64,000 nucleotides of DNA from Burkholderia sp. 4M9327F10. GTDB taxonomy: Bacteria > Pseudomonadota > Gammaproteobacteria > Burkholderiales > Burkholderiaceae. This document shows positions 53,955 to 62,858 of the stretch, piece by piece. The DNA is taken from NCBI RefSeq assembly GCF_005503145.1, contig NZ_SCNV01000018.1, positions 62,001 through 126,000 on the forward strand, given 5' to 3'. Position numbers and translations under genes: made by a program. The notes beneath the pieces were generated by a model that saw only the letters and a program-made list of their open reading frames with translations, had not been told where the DNA came from and did no database searches. Positions within the stretch are counted from its first letter, which is position 1, and each line of letters begins with the position of its first letter.

Positions 53955-54104
53955 TTACTTGGGCTCGCACGACTTGCGTTGTTCGTCAAAGAACGCGCGA
54001 ACATGCTCAGGCAGTTCGGCGCCAAGGAACTCAACGCCAGCGGGTTCCGGATCCGGGCTGAACACCTTATCCGGGGTCGGAATCTTGGGCGGTTTGGCAT
54101 CCAT
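53955..54104 (-). CDS. Small acidic/Pro-rich protein (49 residues), hypothetical
   Basis: ATG 54104 with AAGGAGAAATATC upstream. The product begins DAKPPKIPTPDKVFSPDPEP and ends with ELPEHVRAFFDEQRKSCEPK. No signal or membrane segment. Too short for routine detection, but the strong ribosome site and good codon use support it. Function unknown. Confidence 0.6.
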   Translation of the reverse strand: MDAKPPKIPTPDKVFSPDPEPAGVEFLGAELPEHVRAFFDEQRKSCEPK

Positions 54105-54936
54105 GATATTTCTCCTTTACGAACTGATTATCTGCCTCAGTCCCCGATTTGCACCAGTGCTGCAAAGCGATAACACTGTTTTTCATTGGCCATTTGTTGC
54201 TTTAACGGCACAAGGCCACTTTGCTTGAATTCGATTGAATAAAATTTAACTCTTGTGCCACAGTTGCGAACGATCGGACTTATCAGGGCAATACCCTACG
54301 CATTGTTCCCGCAATCTCCGCAACCTCGCGGTCGCGGCAGTCTTTGTTCCCCAACTTTTACACAATTCTTCGCGGCCTGCGCTCGAACTGCCCACTGCAT
54401 TCGATCCTGACGTCGCCGCATCCGTCACCCCGGAAGCCGCGCTGCACGCCGCGTTTCGCCTGGCGCCGCGCGGGAGCGGATTGGTGCGTTGCAACGTGCA
54501 GTCTTCGATGCCGCTCGAGATTTCCGCTCGGGCCGCTGCACGTCACGCAGTCCATACCGTCGCGTAAGCCATGTCGAAATTCCGTTGGCGTTCTCTCAGG
54601 CCGCTCGCTTATCAGAGCGCTTAAACAATACGTTTCGCTGCACTGCACATATGCCGCCCAATGACACCGCGTATATGGCTTCCGAGCGCGATTCAATTCA
54701 AACGTGCCGAATTGCGCCCTCAATTTTTTGTTAACGAAGGATTACGCGATTCCGTTGACGCGTCTGACGTTCTTTTACTATGCATATGAAAAGACAAATG
54801 CACGCCGCATCTCTACTGAGCGTGGCGTGCAGTGCGTTGGACGAGCGTCAGGCTTCCCGGTGATTGGTTTCGCGAATGGCAGGGCAAGCAGCGAGGCAAG
54901 CTCATGAAGTGACGTGACGCCGCTCCAGGGTCGTTC
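54105..54936. other. 832-base stretch without a supported gene
   Basis: Open frames are short, overlapping and without ribosome sites. AT content is above the local average at 54190-54250 and 54700-54800. No tRNA or terminator was recognised. It could be an eroded gene or a regulatory region of the 49-residue gene. Confidence 0.5.
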
Positions 54937-56061
54937 TCAGGAAGCCGTGACGTTCGGCTCCGGTACTCTCACGGGGCGGTCGAACGCCGCAGGCTTGCCG
55001 GTCACCTCGACCTGGCCGTGAATGCGCGCCTGATGCCCGTCCGCAAACATGTAATACGGGAATGGCCGGGCAGGCTCAGAGACGGCATCGAGGCGCGCGA
55101 TCAGTTCCGGCGCGAGTGTGAAGTCGAGCGAGCCGAGCGATTCCTGCAGTTGCTCCGGACGAGTCGCGCCGACGATGATGCTCGACACGCCCCGCTTCTG
55201 GTGCAGCCAGTTCAGCGCGACCTGGGCCATCGGCCTGCCTGCCTCGCGTGCAACCGCCTCCAGCACGGCTACGATCCGGAAGTTGCGCTCGGTCAGCTTG
55301 TCGAAGCCCGGCGGCGGGTTGCCGGCAAGGCTTGCCAGCCGGCCTGCACCTGCAATGCCGTGCCCCGCGCCGTCCTGCGATGGGCGGTACTTTCCCGAAA
55401 GCACTCCCATGCCGAGCGGACTCCACGGCACGAGCCCCATTCCGAGGTTGGCGGCGAGATCGGCGAACTCGTTTTCAGCGTTGCGCTCGATCATCGAGTA
55501 TTCGAGCTGCATGGCCGCCACCGGTTCGAAGCCGCGCCAGTCCGCGAGCGTCTGGGCTCGTCCTGCGAACCACGCGGGCGTATCCGACAAGCCCACGTAG
55601 CGGATTTTCCCGGCCCGCACGGCGTCGTCCATTGCGCGCATGACTTCTTCTACCGGCGTGACGCGGTCCCAGGTGTGCAGGTAATAAAGATCGATGTAGT
55701 CGGTGCTGAGGCGTTTTAACGAGCCGTCCAGCGCACGCATCAGATTCTTGCGGTGATTGCCGCCGGCGTTTGGATTGCCGGTTTCGGCGTTGTAGCCGAA
55801 CTTTGTCGCAATCACCAGCCGGTCGCGCAGGCCGCGCGCCGCAACGAATTTGCCCACCCACGTTTCGCTGGTGCCTTCCGTGTACAGATCGGCGGTATCG
55901 ATGAAGTTGCCGCCCGCGTCCACGTAGAGGTCGAACAGGCGCTGGGCGGATTTCTCTTCGGCGCCCCAGCCCCATTCGGTGCCAAACGTCATGGTACCGA
56001 GCGAGATGGGGCTGACGCGCAGGCCGGAGCGGCCAAGCAAGGTGTACTGGTGCATCGTCAT
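54937..56061 (-). CDS. Aldo/keto reductase
   Basis: A 374-residue NADPH-dependent reductase. The catalytic Asp and Tyr are in FIDTADLYTEGTSE, Lys in VIATKFGYN and His in YYLHTWDRV, the standard AKR tetrad. SSIIVGATRPEQLQESL is the cofactor-binding end. ATG 56061 is chosen because TGGAGGACACATC precedes it. Closest in style to the large AKR11/12-like enzymes of oxidative or carbonyl stress; substrate unknown. It is divergent from a LysR regulator 114 bases away, which probably controls it. Confidence 0.93.
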   Translation of the reverse strand: MTMHQYTLLGRSGLRVSPISLGTMTFGTEWGWGAEEKSAQRLFDLYVDAGGNFIDTADLYTEGTSETWVGKFVAARGLRDRLVIATKFGYNAETGNPNAGGNHRKNLMRALDGSLKRLSTDYIDLYYLHTWDRVTPVEEVMRAMDDAVRAGKIRYVGLSDTPAWFAGRAQTLADWRGFEPVAAMQLEYSMIERNAENEFADLAANLGMGLVPWSPLGMGVLSGKYRPSQDGAGHGIAGAGRLASLAGNPPPGFDKLTERNFRIVAVLEAVAREAGRPMAQVALNWLHQKRGVSSIIVGATRPEQLQESLGSLDFTLAPELIARLDAVSEPARPFPYYMFADGHQARIHGQVEVTGKPAAFDRPVRVPEPNVTAS

Positions 56062-56175
56062 GATGTGTCCTCCAGGTTGTTGGGCGATGGAGGTATCGTG
56101 CGCTGATTCTTTGCTTGGAAAAATAGCGGTTGTCTGCAAGGATTATGAAGTCATGCTTCATAATTAAGAGACCGC

Positions 56176-57090
56176 TTGGATCCTGCACAGTTACCGGCGT
56201 TGATGGCCTTCGCCGCCGTGGCGCGACACGGCAGTTTCACGCGTGCGGCGGGCGAGTCGGGTGTTTCGGCGTCGGCGTTGTCCCAGTCGGTGCGTGCGCT
56301 GGAAACGCAACTCAAGGTACGCCTGTTCAACCGGACCACGCGCCGCGTGGCTCTCACCGAGGCGGGCGCGCAGTTTCTCGAACGCGTGCGGCCCGCGCTC
56401 GCGGCACTCGAGTCCGCCTTCGACGCGCTCGACGAAACCCGCGACCATCCGGCCGGCACTTTGCGGATCAACCTCGCGCGGGTGGCAAGCGAACTGCGGT
56501 TGCTGCCGCATCTGGGCGAGTTCGCACGCCTGTATCCGCATATCGGCCTCGAAATGGTGCTTGACGACGGTCTCGCTGACCTTGTGGGCGAAGGTTTCGA
56601 TGCGGGCATCCGGCTGGGCGAGCGCCTCGCGCAGGACATGGTTGCCATTCCACTGGGCGGCGAGCTCGGCATCGTGGTGGCGGGCTCACCCGCCTATTTC
56701 GAGCGCTATCCGCGGCCGCAGACGCCGGACGACCTGGCTGGGCACGATTGTCTGCGTTACCGGTTTTCGACAAGCGGCGGCATTTATCGCTGGGAGTTTG
56801 TGCAGCCCGGCGATCCGTCGCGAGTGTTTGATGTCGACGTGCGGGGGAGCTTCGTGACCAACGATTTGCGCACCATGGTGCGCGCGGCGGAGCAGGGAAT
56901 GGGGCTGCTGCACGTCATGGATGAATATGTGCGTGAGCAACTGGCAGACGGACGGCTCGTGCCTGTGCTCGAAGCGTGGTGTCCGCGCTTTGCTGGGTTC
57001 TATTTGTATACGGCCAGCCGCGCGCAGATGCCGCTCAAGCTGCGCGTACTGATCGATTTCCTGCAGGGCAAGTATCGCGAGCGGGCGTGA
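56176..57090 (+). CDS. LysR-family regulator, divergent to the aldo/keto reductase
   Basis: A 304-residue LTTR. HTH: MAFAAVARHGSFTRAAGESGVSASALSQSVRALETQL, wing FNRTTRRVALTEAG. The start is a TTG at 56176 giving MDPAQLPALMAF, the usual LTTR length before the HTH; ATG 56203 would remove part of helix 1. The 114-base shared region probably holds its operator. Effector domain normal (GTLRINLARVASEL onward). Confidence 0.93.
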   Translation: MDPAQLPALMAFAAVARHGSFTRAAGESGVSASALSQSVRALETQLKVRLFNRTTRRVALTEAGAQFLERVRPALAALESAFDALDETRDHPAGTLRINLARVASELRLLPHLGEFARLYPHIGLEMVLDDGLADLVGEGFDAGIRLGERLAQDMVAIPLGGELGIVVAGSPAYFERYPRPQTPDDLAGHDCLRYRFSTSGGIYRWEFVQPGDPSRVFDVDVRGSFVTNDLRTMVRAAEQGMGLLHVMDEYVREQLADGRLVPVLEAWCPRFAGFYLYTASRAQMPLKLRVLIDFLQGKYRERA

Positions 57091-57221
57091 CGCTGAGCGC
57101 CCGTTATGTTCGCGGGTTTTATCCTAAAACCGCATGCATTCGAATGGATTCCAGCCTTGGCTGTGTTTCACTTCTTTCAGTTAGTGCGGGTAGTTCACGC
57201 ACATCGCGAAGACCCACAACG

Positions 57222-57253
57222 CAAAAAGCCCAATCGCAGGGACTGGGCTTTTG
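57222..57253 (-). terminator. Terminator downstream of the tRNA-Thr fragment
   Basis: Minus strand: AGCCCA/TGGGCT arms (57249-57244, 57232-57227) with loop, followed by TTTTTGCGTTG. It is positioned as the terminator of the former full tRNA-Thr gene, so the sequence left of 57266 is host. Confidence 0.7.
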
Positions 57254-57265
57254 CTTGAATCTTTA

Positions 57266-57314
57266 TGGTGCCGGAAAGAGGAATCGAACCCCCGACCTTC
57301 GCATTACGAATGCG
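57266..57314 (-). pseudogene. 3' part of tRNA-Thr (CGU), probable attachment site of an integrated element
   Basis: Minus strand. The last 49 bases of a tRNA-Thr with anticodon CGU are intact: anticodon arm ACGCATTCGTAATGCGA, variable loop, T-arm GGGGGTTCGATTCCTC, acceptor 3' strand and CCA. The D-arm and acceptor 5' strand are missing, replaced by unrelated AT-rich sequence from 57315. This is what remains at one end when a tyrosine-integrase element inserts in a tRNA gene and carries a copy of the 3' end. The equivalent thrW gene of E. coli is a known integration site. The full tRNA should lie at the other end of the element. Confidence 0.8.
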
Positions 57315-58309
57315 TTTTTCATGGTAGGTGAGGGGAGTCTGCGATAACTGAAGATCAATAAATTCAGCAACCTACGTGATGTACGACGAAATTTCCAATC
57401 GCTGGCTATCCCGTGTTTTCATTGTCGCTGTGCCACCAGTGTGCCAGGGCAGCTACGGCGAGGCAAGAACTCGTGCCATGGACGTGAGGCCGTCAATTGG
57501 GAGTCGCATGACGATCCTGAACGGCCTCTCGTGCCGCGGGGGTCAATGTCCGCTGCGCAGCCCCAACGCAGACTTCGGCATGCGGTACCCATAAGCGTCT
57601 TTGTCGGTCTGGTCCGTTAGCCTGCCCCAAGCGCTGCGCAAACGACGCCAGGCTACACGATGCGTGATATTGGACGCAACCGTGGTCCAACAAGAACGCC
57701 AGCCGAGCGTGTTCCATATCCGACGCAATCTACCGATTCTGATTTCCGCGAAGTGGCCGCGGAAGACATGTGGTAAAGAATTTAGTAAGCGTATTTTTCA
57801 AATAATCAAACCCGATTTCAGGCTACATGCGACGTGATCGCAAACGGGCTTGTAAAAGCAATTGGCGGGCTCTATAACCAATCTCGATACGTTACGATTG
57901 GAAAGTCGATAGTGACGTATCGACGGGCAAGCAACCTGAGACCGTTTCGCTGCGCTGCTGCATCGTACTTCGAAGAAGTCGTTCCCGAAATAAACGAAAT
58001 ACATCGGAGTGGGAATGAGAACAGATGCGTTGCTTGTCGACACGGTGTTCCGCGCCGCCCCTCATCTCGGCTTCCTTTGGTATTTCACTTTACCTCTGGG
58101 TTCTCTCCCGCATACAAATAGATTACGAAAATCTTGCGGATCAGTGTGTGGGCTCGAAATGACGTGTGGGTTACGCGGGTACGGTTTGAGAATGGGAATA
58201 TCTCTGACGTTACGTTAACCAGAAGGAATTTTTCTCTATTTTCTTTATTCGGCTGCAAGCCCTACTTTTTCACGTTAATGCACTGCGTAAAAAATTCAAG
58301 GAGAATAAT
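57315..58309. other. 995-base stretch at the island border without a supported gene
   Basis: Base composition differs from the host left of 57266. Short frames on both strands (for example near 57493-57728) show no motif and no integrase core residues. The end near 58290 is AT-rich and contains AAGGAG of the next gene. Probably eroded mobile-element DNA plus the promoter of the 58310 gene. Confidence 0.5.
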
Positions 58310-59686
58310 ATGTCTATATTCGATACAGATGATACGGCGTGGTCGGCACTAACAAAGACATTTGAAACCATTATGCAGCCCCCTGAATCGCGAATCGTCG
58401 TGCAAGCTCCCACAGTTTTCCGACCTCTTGATATAAATTCGGGCGTGGAGCAGCATTTGGCAATCTTTAGAAAGCTTCTTGTCGGAGATAAGATACCGGC
58501 CTACGGTAACAAGAATACAAACAGCTACATTGACACGGGTGCATCGGTTCAGATGGCCTACGGACAGTATCTGCAAGGACTGAATGTCTCGCTGACCACG
58601 AGGTATGCATCGACACAGGACCAGCAGAAGATAATAGATCTAAGGACCAAATACAACGATGCCGCACACGCTCTTCGAACTTTTGAGAAAACTGCCGAGG
58701 CCGATTGGAAGCAGCAAAAACTGGCCAATCCGGGATTGAGTAGAATCGATTGGGATAATAACTACGGTGATATAGGCTACACGCCGATGTTGAAGGAGCT
58801 GACGGATGACGTGACAGAGCGATACGGTTACTGGCAAGGTGCGGCACATCCTTACCCAGAACTAACGCGTGTCATTAATAGGATATATGACTACGATAAT
58901 AATCCGGCGAATGCCATTTATCTGCCAGAAACAACGGATGATCTGTCCGATCCACCTGAAAGCTGGACGCGTTTTTTGAAAACCAACCTTAATTTGCCAG
59001 ATGATTTCTTTACTCATGATGCCGTTCAGGATGTCGCGTTAAATCAATCGTCTTCCACATCGACAAATTACGAGTCTCGATGGGAGGCGGGAGGGAGTGT
59101 TTCGTACGGATTTTTCAGTATTGGAGGCTCGGCGGGGGGAGGCAATATTGAAGACCATTTGCGCGCGGGAACGCAGAATTTGACATTCTCTTTCAAGCGC
59201 TTGGTCCCGGTCGAAGTGCTTCGAGGGCAGTGGTACGACGAAGGACTTCTGGCAGCCCCGTTTAATACGTACGTTGATGCAAGCGAATATTGGAACCGAG
59301 GCGGCCAACTGCCTTTAATCCCAACGACTGCCCTCATTGGACGCGGATTGGAGGTTTCGATTCAAACGTCCAGCACGGTGTTCGATGAATTTCAATCGTG
59401 GTACCACAGCAGTGGTAGTCTGGGATTCTCCTTTGGTCCATGGTCAGTTGGGGGTGGGGCGAATCAATCAACCTCAAGCAGTTCGATTACAAATACGTCC
59501 AGCGGAACTACGCTGAGCTTTACCGATGATTCCGATACTCCATACATTATTGCTGTTGCCTCGATAAAGATGGAAGATTGGGTTAACAGCCGATCGGAGG
59601 CAATGGCAATTGGTCGAGAGAAGTTAGAACAGTTAATTCGATCAGCGACAGAACGTGACCATAAAGTGCCGAAGCTAGTAGAGTGA
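58310..59686 (+). CDS. Unknown 458-residue protein with paired glycine-rich amphipathic segments
   Basis: ATG 58310 with AAGGAGAATAAT in front. No signal peptide. The N-terminal half is mixed helical and acidic. Two alternating, glycine/serine-rich segments, SVSYGFFSIGGSAGGG (about residues 262-278) and LGFSFGPWSVGGGANQS (about 371-388), resemble beta-hairpins that insert in membranes in pore-forming proteins, and both are followed by Ser/Thr/Asn-rich stretches. The end, PYIIAVASIKMEDWVNS, looks like a compact domain. The gene is AT-richer than the host. It is followed by a lipoprotein and a membrane protein in the same direction, a possible toxin/immunity layout, but no family is recognised, so function is open. 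Confidence 0.75.
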   Translation: MSIFDTDDTAWSALTKTFETIMQPPESRIVVQAPTVFRPLDINSGVEQHLAIFRKLLVGDKIPAYGNKNTNSYIDTGASVQMAYGQYLQGLNVSLTTRYASTQDQQKIIDLRTKYNDAAHALRTFEKTAEADWKQQKLANPGLSRIDWDNNYGDIGYTPMLKELTDDVTERYGYWQGAAHPYPELTRVINRIYDYDNNPANAIYLPETTDDLSDPPESWTRFLKTNLNLPDDFFTHDAVQDVALNQSSSTSTNYESRWEAGGSVSYGFFSIGGSAGGGNIEDHLRAGTQNLTFSFKRLVPVEVLRGQWYDEGLLAAPFNTYVDASEYWNRGGQLPLIPTTALIGRGLEVSIQTSSTVFDEFQSWYHSSGSLGFSFGPWSVGGGANQSTSSSSITNTSSGTTLSFTDDSDTPYIIAVASIKMEDWVNSRSEAMAIGREKLEQLIRSATERDHKVPKLVE

Positions 59687-59790
59687 GGAAGACGTTCTTG
59701 CATCGTGCTCGGCCCGACCGAATTTCAGTGAGGCGACGGTAGTTATGCGTCGTTCCGAGCACTTGCATGATTACCCACCCGGGGTTATAA

Positions 59791-60243
59791 ATGAAAAATG
59801 AAATTGACCGAATATATTCATCGAAATTTTACGCATTTGCCTCTGTGATATTTTTCACCCTTGTGATGGTTGGCTGTGCGACTGCTAGAGTATATCCAGT
59901 ATGCATTTATCATGTGGAGTCTGGTCAGACGGCGCAGCAAACTTGGTCGAAAGCAAAGCCAGTTCTTGAAAGCGTCCTTTTGGAGTTTGTGCGTAATCCT
60001 GCCGATCGTGTGGTCACTTCTACCGCTGCCATTGTCAACGCCTCTTACATTACTCATGCAAATATCGAACGCATTTGGGCAAATTTCGCATGCATAGGGA
60101 GTACCGACGACGCGGCGGTGGATGATATCAATCTGCGCGATTGCCAAACTCAAGTCGCACGCTTTGTAAATCAGCCATGGTCTAGCTGGCCCGGTCCGAC
60201 ACCTGAGGGCGCACCGGTTTGCTATCAGGTCAATTCAGATTGA
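59791..60243 (+). CDS. Predicted lipoprotein in the island
   Basis: A 150-residue protein. FYAFASVIFFTLVMVGCATA is a lipoprotein signal with lipobox VMVGC (Cys near residue 29). The rest contains Cys in YPVCIYHVESG, FACIGST, DCQTQ and VCYQVN, perhaps disulphide-bonded in the periplasm. GGTTATAA precedes ATG 59791; the ribosome site is weak. It lies 104 bases after the 458-residue gene. Unknown family; could protect against the upstream protein (inference). Confidence 0.7.
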   Translation: MKNEIDRIYSSKFYAFASVIFFTLVMVGCATARVYPVCIYHVESGQTAQQTWSKAKPVLESVLLEFVRNPADRVVTSTAAIVNASYITHANIERIWANFACIGSTDDAAVDDINLRDCQTQVARFVNQPWSSWPGPTPEGAPVCYQVNSD

Positions 60244-60322
60244 ATCGACGGAGGGAATGTTTTCGATTTTTTGAAATCGACACAAGAGATCCGAATTCTG
60301 TCTGTCATTAATTGGAGGAGGC

Positions 60323-60814
60323 ATGCAAAATCTGGGAGCAGTAATTTCGGCAAATGCAAGAGCATTGATACTATCGTTTCTGACCATTGGCTTACTTTGT
60401 CTCTATGCGTGGGCAACATTTTCGATGGTTCAGGCGGCCCTATCGTGTAATGTCCATCAGATTGATTGCTCGGTAACTCAGCGTCTCTCATCTTTGACGA
60501 CGACACTGCAAAGCCTTGTCTCCGCAGTGGTCGTCACGGTACTTGCAATATCGCCGGCGAAGGGACCGCTGAACCTCCGACCTTTCGGCGTAAGCCCAGA
60601 AAGTAATCTGCAGTCACCTGTCGCTACTATTTTGGCGCTTTTCTATGTGTTCGCGTGGTTTTTCGTGGGGGCTACCGCCTTGATCGTGGGGGCGATTGTG
60701 CTTAGCGACCCAACGGCCAAAATTTTTTCTGACCTGGTAAGTGTGGGGCAATCGTGGCTAGGTTTGGCGATCGGAGCGGTGTACGCGTATTTCGGCGTCG
60801 ATCGGAGTGGTTAA
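60323..60814 (+). CDS. Predicted membrane protein in the island, 3-4 helices
   Basis: A 163-residue protein. GGAGGAGGC gives ATG 60323 a strong ribosome site. Hydrophobic segments: ALILSFLTIGLLCLYAWATFSM, LVSAVVVTVLAISPA, ILALFYVFAWFFVGATALIVGAIVL, and SWLGLAIGAVYAYFG. A periplasmic loop between the first two contains two Cys (LSCNVHQIDCSVTQR). Inner membrane protein of unknown function, last of the three-gene group. Confidence 0.7.
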   Translation: MQNLGAVISANARALILSFLTIGLLCLYAWATFSMVQAALSCNVHQIDCSVTQRLSSLTTTLQSLVSAVVVTVLAISPAKGPLNLRPFGVSPESNLQSPVATILALFYVFAWFFVGATALIVGAIVLSDPTAKIFSDLVSVGQSWLGLAIGAVYAYFGVDRSG

Positions 60815-61181
60815 TGATTAAGTTTTCGGGCAAAGATCGAATGTCTGAGATAAACCCGCAAACGGCCAGTCACCAATCTTGTTCAGATGACTCAGAATGT
60901 TTAGGTTTGTAGGATGCCTGCCCTCGAATGGCCGGTTTGTGGCAGATTGCTTTTCTCGAGACGGCACAGGGCAATGGCAAAGGTGCTCTGTTGTCCGAAC
61001 TCTGAAGTCACCTCCAACCTGCTTAGGTCATTGACTGTTCCATTGCTCCGCGGACCCCATGATCGGGCCCGCAGCGTACCGTCCGAGCTGTTCGTGATCG
61101 CTCATTTACCGTTCCATGTCTTGATTGATGGCTGTATCTATTTGATAAATAATGGTTTTTTATATCAACATATAAATACTG

Positions 61182-61197
61182 CCTCTAGACCTCTAGA
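61182..61197. repeat. Tandem CCTCTAGA repeats upstream of the winged-helix unit
   Basis: CCTCTAGA is present twice in tandem (61182-61189 and 61190-61197), about 56 bases before the ATG at 61253. Left of it, 61140-61180 is very AT-rich (TTTATAAATAATGG-like and TATATCAACATATA). Such a pairing of AT-rich DNA and short direct repeats suggests a control region, possibly a replication or partition site. The rest of 60815-61252 has no supported gene. Confidence 0.4.
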
Positions 61198-61252
61198 ATA
61201 TCCATGCGTCGTCTGGCAAAATCCCTGAAAACCTACCTTTTGGGGTTCAGCC

Positions 61253-61399
61253 ATGACATTTTCCTTCCCGGCATTGCTCGAACTGCTCCATGCCCTAGGA
61301 GCCGTCTCGCCGACCAATCTCGCCATTTGTTTCCTCGGACTCACTTCGCTGGGCGTGATCTGGCTCGGCGCGCTTCTCGCTAGGAGCCGGTCAAGATGA
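61253..61399 (+). CDS. Small single-helix membrane protein (48 residues)
   Basis: ATG 61253 opens TFSFPALLELLHALGAVSP, then one helix, NLAICFLGLTSLGVIWLGALL, and a basic end ARSRSR. Its stop TGA overlaps the ATG of the next gene (ATGA), so translation is coupled. No family recognised; positive-inside rule would leave the C-terminus in the cytoplasm. Confidence 0.6.
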   Translation: MTFSFPALLELLHALGAVSPTNLAICFLGLTSLGVIWLGALLARSRSR

Positions 61400-62196
61400 G
61401 CGCGCGGATCAAGCAGCCGAATCGCGACCTGCAATGGGTCAGGATGCCGACTTGGTGGGCTAGCAGACCAGAGATTCACGAGACACTGGCAGACGCGCCG
61501 GCCGGTGACGCGATCGCGGCACTGAAGCTCTATCTTGGGCTGTGCGCGAACGCCAATCGAAAGCCAACCGATCGGTTGCCCCAGACCGGGAGCGTCGAGG
61601 CCACGCTTTCCGAATGGAGCGCGTTCCTCGGCCTGTCGAGACCCATGGTGATTGCAGGGTTGAGCCTGCTGGTCCAGCTCGAGGTCATTGAACGGCTACA
61701 GGTGCGCCCCAGCATCTACCGGCTTGTGCGCTACGAAGACATCGGCTACTGGACCCGACTGCCGCACCAGCATCTCGCGGTGTCGCGGGCTTCCGGAACG
61801 CTGCAAAAACTCGTCGACATGACCAACCGCTCGGTTACCACACTGCACGCGCTGCAGCTCTACGTCTACCTCGCGTCGATCCGCGACAGGAAGACACTGC
61901 AGGCGCGGGTAAGTTACACGAAACTGACCGACACGCTGCATATGAGTCGCGCCTCGGTGGCACGGGGCCTGTCCATCCTGGTCAACCACGATCTGGTCAA
62001 TATGCGGCAGAACGACTATGACCCGGTCCTGAAAAAGAAGATGGCCGGGGTGTACTGGCTGAAGGGGCGAATCGGTGCCGCCGGCGAAGACCAACTCCTC
62101 GGTCCTGCCGGGGAAAGCCAGCTTCTCGATGTCGCTACTTCCGATCCCCCGGTGGCCAGCCTTGCATCATCGAACTATGCCGATCACCTTGCGTAG
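61396..62196 (+). CDS. Double winged-helix protein, replication- or ICE-type
   Basis: A 266-residue protein. Two HTH-like segments appear: EATLSEWSAFLGLSRPMVIAGLSLLVQLEVIERL (about residues 56-90) and VSYTKLTDTLHMSRASVARGLSILVNHDLVNMRQ (about 171-204), each a helix-turn-helix followed by a wing. This tandem winged-helix layout is found in initiators of plasmids and integrative elements and in mobile-element regulators. GC-rich, unlike the 58310-60814 genes. Its ATG overlaps the stop of the small membrane gene. Initiator or regulator cannot be separated from sequence. Confidence 0.7.
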   Translation: MSARIKQPNRDLQWVRMPTWWASRPEIHETLADAPAGDAIAALKLYLGLCANANRKPTDRLPQTGSVEATLSEWSAFLGLSRPMVIAGLSLLVQLEVIERLQVRPSIYRLVRYEDIGYWTRLPHQHLAVSRASGTLQKLVDMTNRSVTTLHALQLYVYLASIRDRKTLQARVSYTKLTDTLHMSRASVARGLSILVNHDLVNMRQNDYDPVLKKKMAGVYWLKGRIGAAGEDQLLGPAGESQLLDVATSDPPVASLASSNYADHLA

Positions 62197-62272
62197 GACT
62201 TGATCGGCATCCGCAACCCATCCGCCATGCCGTTGACCGGGCGGGTGCCCTGATCTAGAGCACAAGGCGGGT

Positions 62273-62752
62273 TCAGGTTTGCCTCCCGCGTCCCGCGATC
62301 ACACCTTGCGCGTACCAGCATCCATGGCTGTTGGTGGGCGAAAACGATTCCCATGGAGTGGCCTGGCAGACCGGTGAGTTTTCCATTGCGAGGGGAGCTT
62401 TGCAAACCTTGGCGTAATAGCAGGCGCAACGATTTGCGCCTGACGCCTTGGCGATTGTCCCGTCGACCCGCAGGTGAGCGTGGGAGAAGTGCAGGAGCGA
62501 CTGAGCACCGATAATCTCGCTGACATAACCGTCACGGGGCTCGTTCTCGGAAAAAAACAGCAGATCTTCGATATCGTCTGCCGCGTCAATTACCTGTATG
62601 ACAGGGCACACCGGCAGTGTCTTCAGCATACTCATCATCGGCTCGTGATCGGGCATCCGATCAACCGCTTTAATCTCGAACAGCCTGTCGTTTGTTCGCA
62701 CAGTAAACAGATCCCGGCACCACTGCGCCATGTGGCCAAAGCCTTTAGCCAA
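62273..62752 (-). CDS. Hypothetical 159-residue protein, uncertain
   Basis: An open frame with sensible central composition (DRLFEIKAVDRMPDHEPMM, IQVIDAADDIEDLLFFSENEPRDGY) and many Cys. No good ribosome site was found and the start is unsure. It could be a real island gene or the remnant of a longer one. No family recognised. Confidence 0.35.
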   Translation of the reverse strand: MAKGFGHMAQWCRDLFTVRTNDRLFEIKAVDRMPDHEPMMSMLKTLPVCPVIQVIDAADDIEDLLFFSENEPRDGYVSEIIGAQSLLHFSHAHLRVDGTIAKASGANRCACYYAKVCKAPLAMENSPVCQATPWESFSPTNSHGCWYAQGVIAGRGRQT

Positions 62753-62858
62753 ACGCCACGTCTACCGCGAGCCACGTCCGACCGTAGTCGGACCCGGCTC
62801 GGACATTGGTGTGTCCGGTAGAGCGTACCCGTCCTCAGCCAGACATCGCGCACACTTC

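Noticed and set aside
57493..57728. Integrase remnant next to the tRNA-Thr fragment
   Set aside because: Neither minus-strand frame here shows the Arg...His-x-x-Arg...Tyr residues of a tyrosine integrase.
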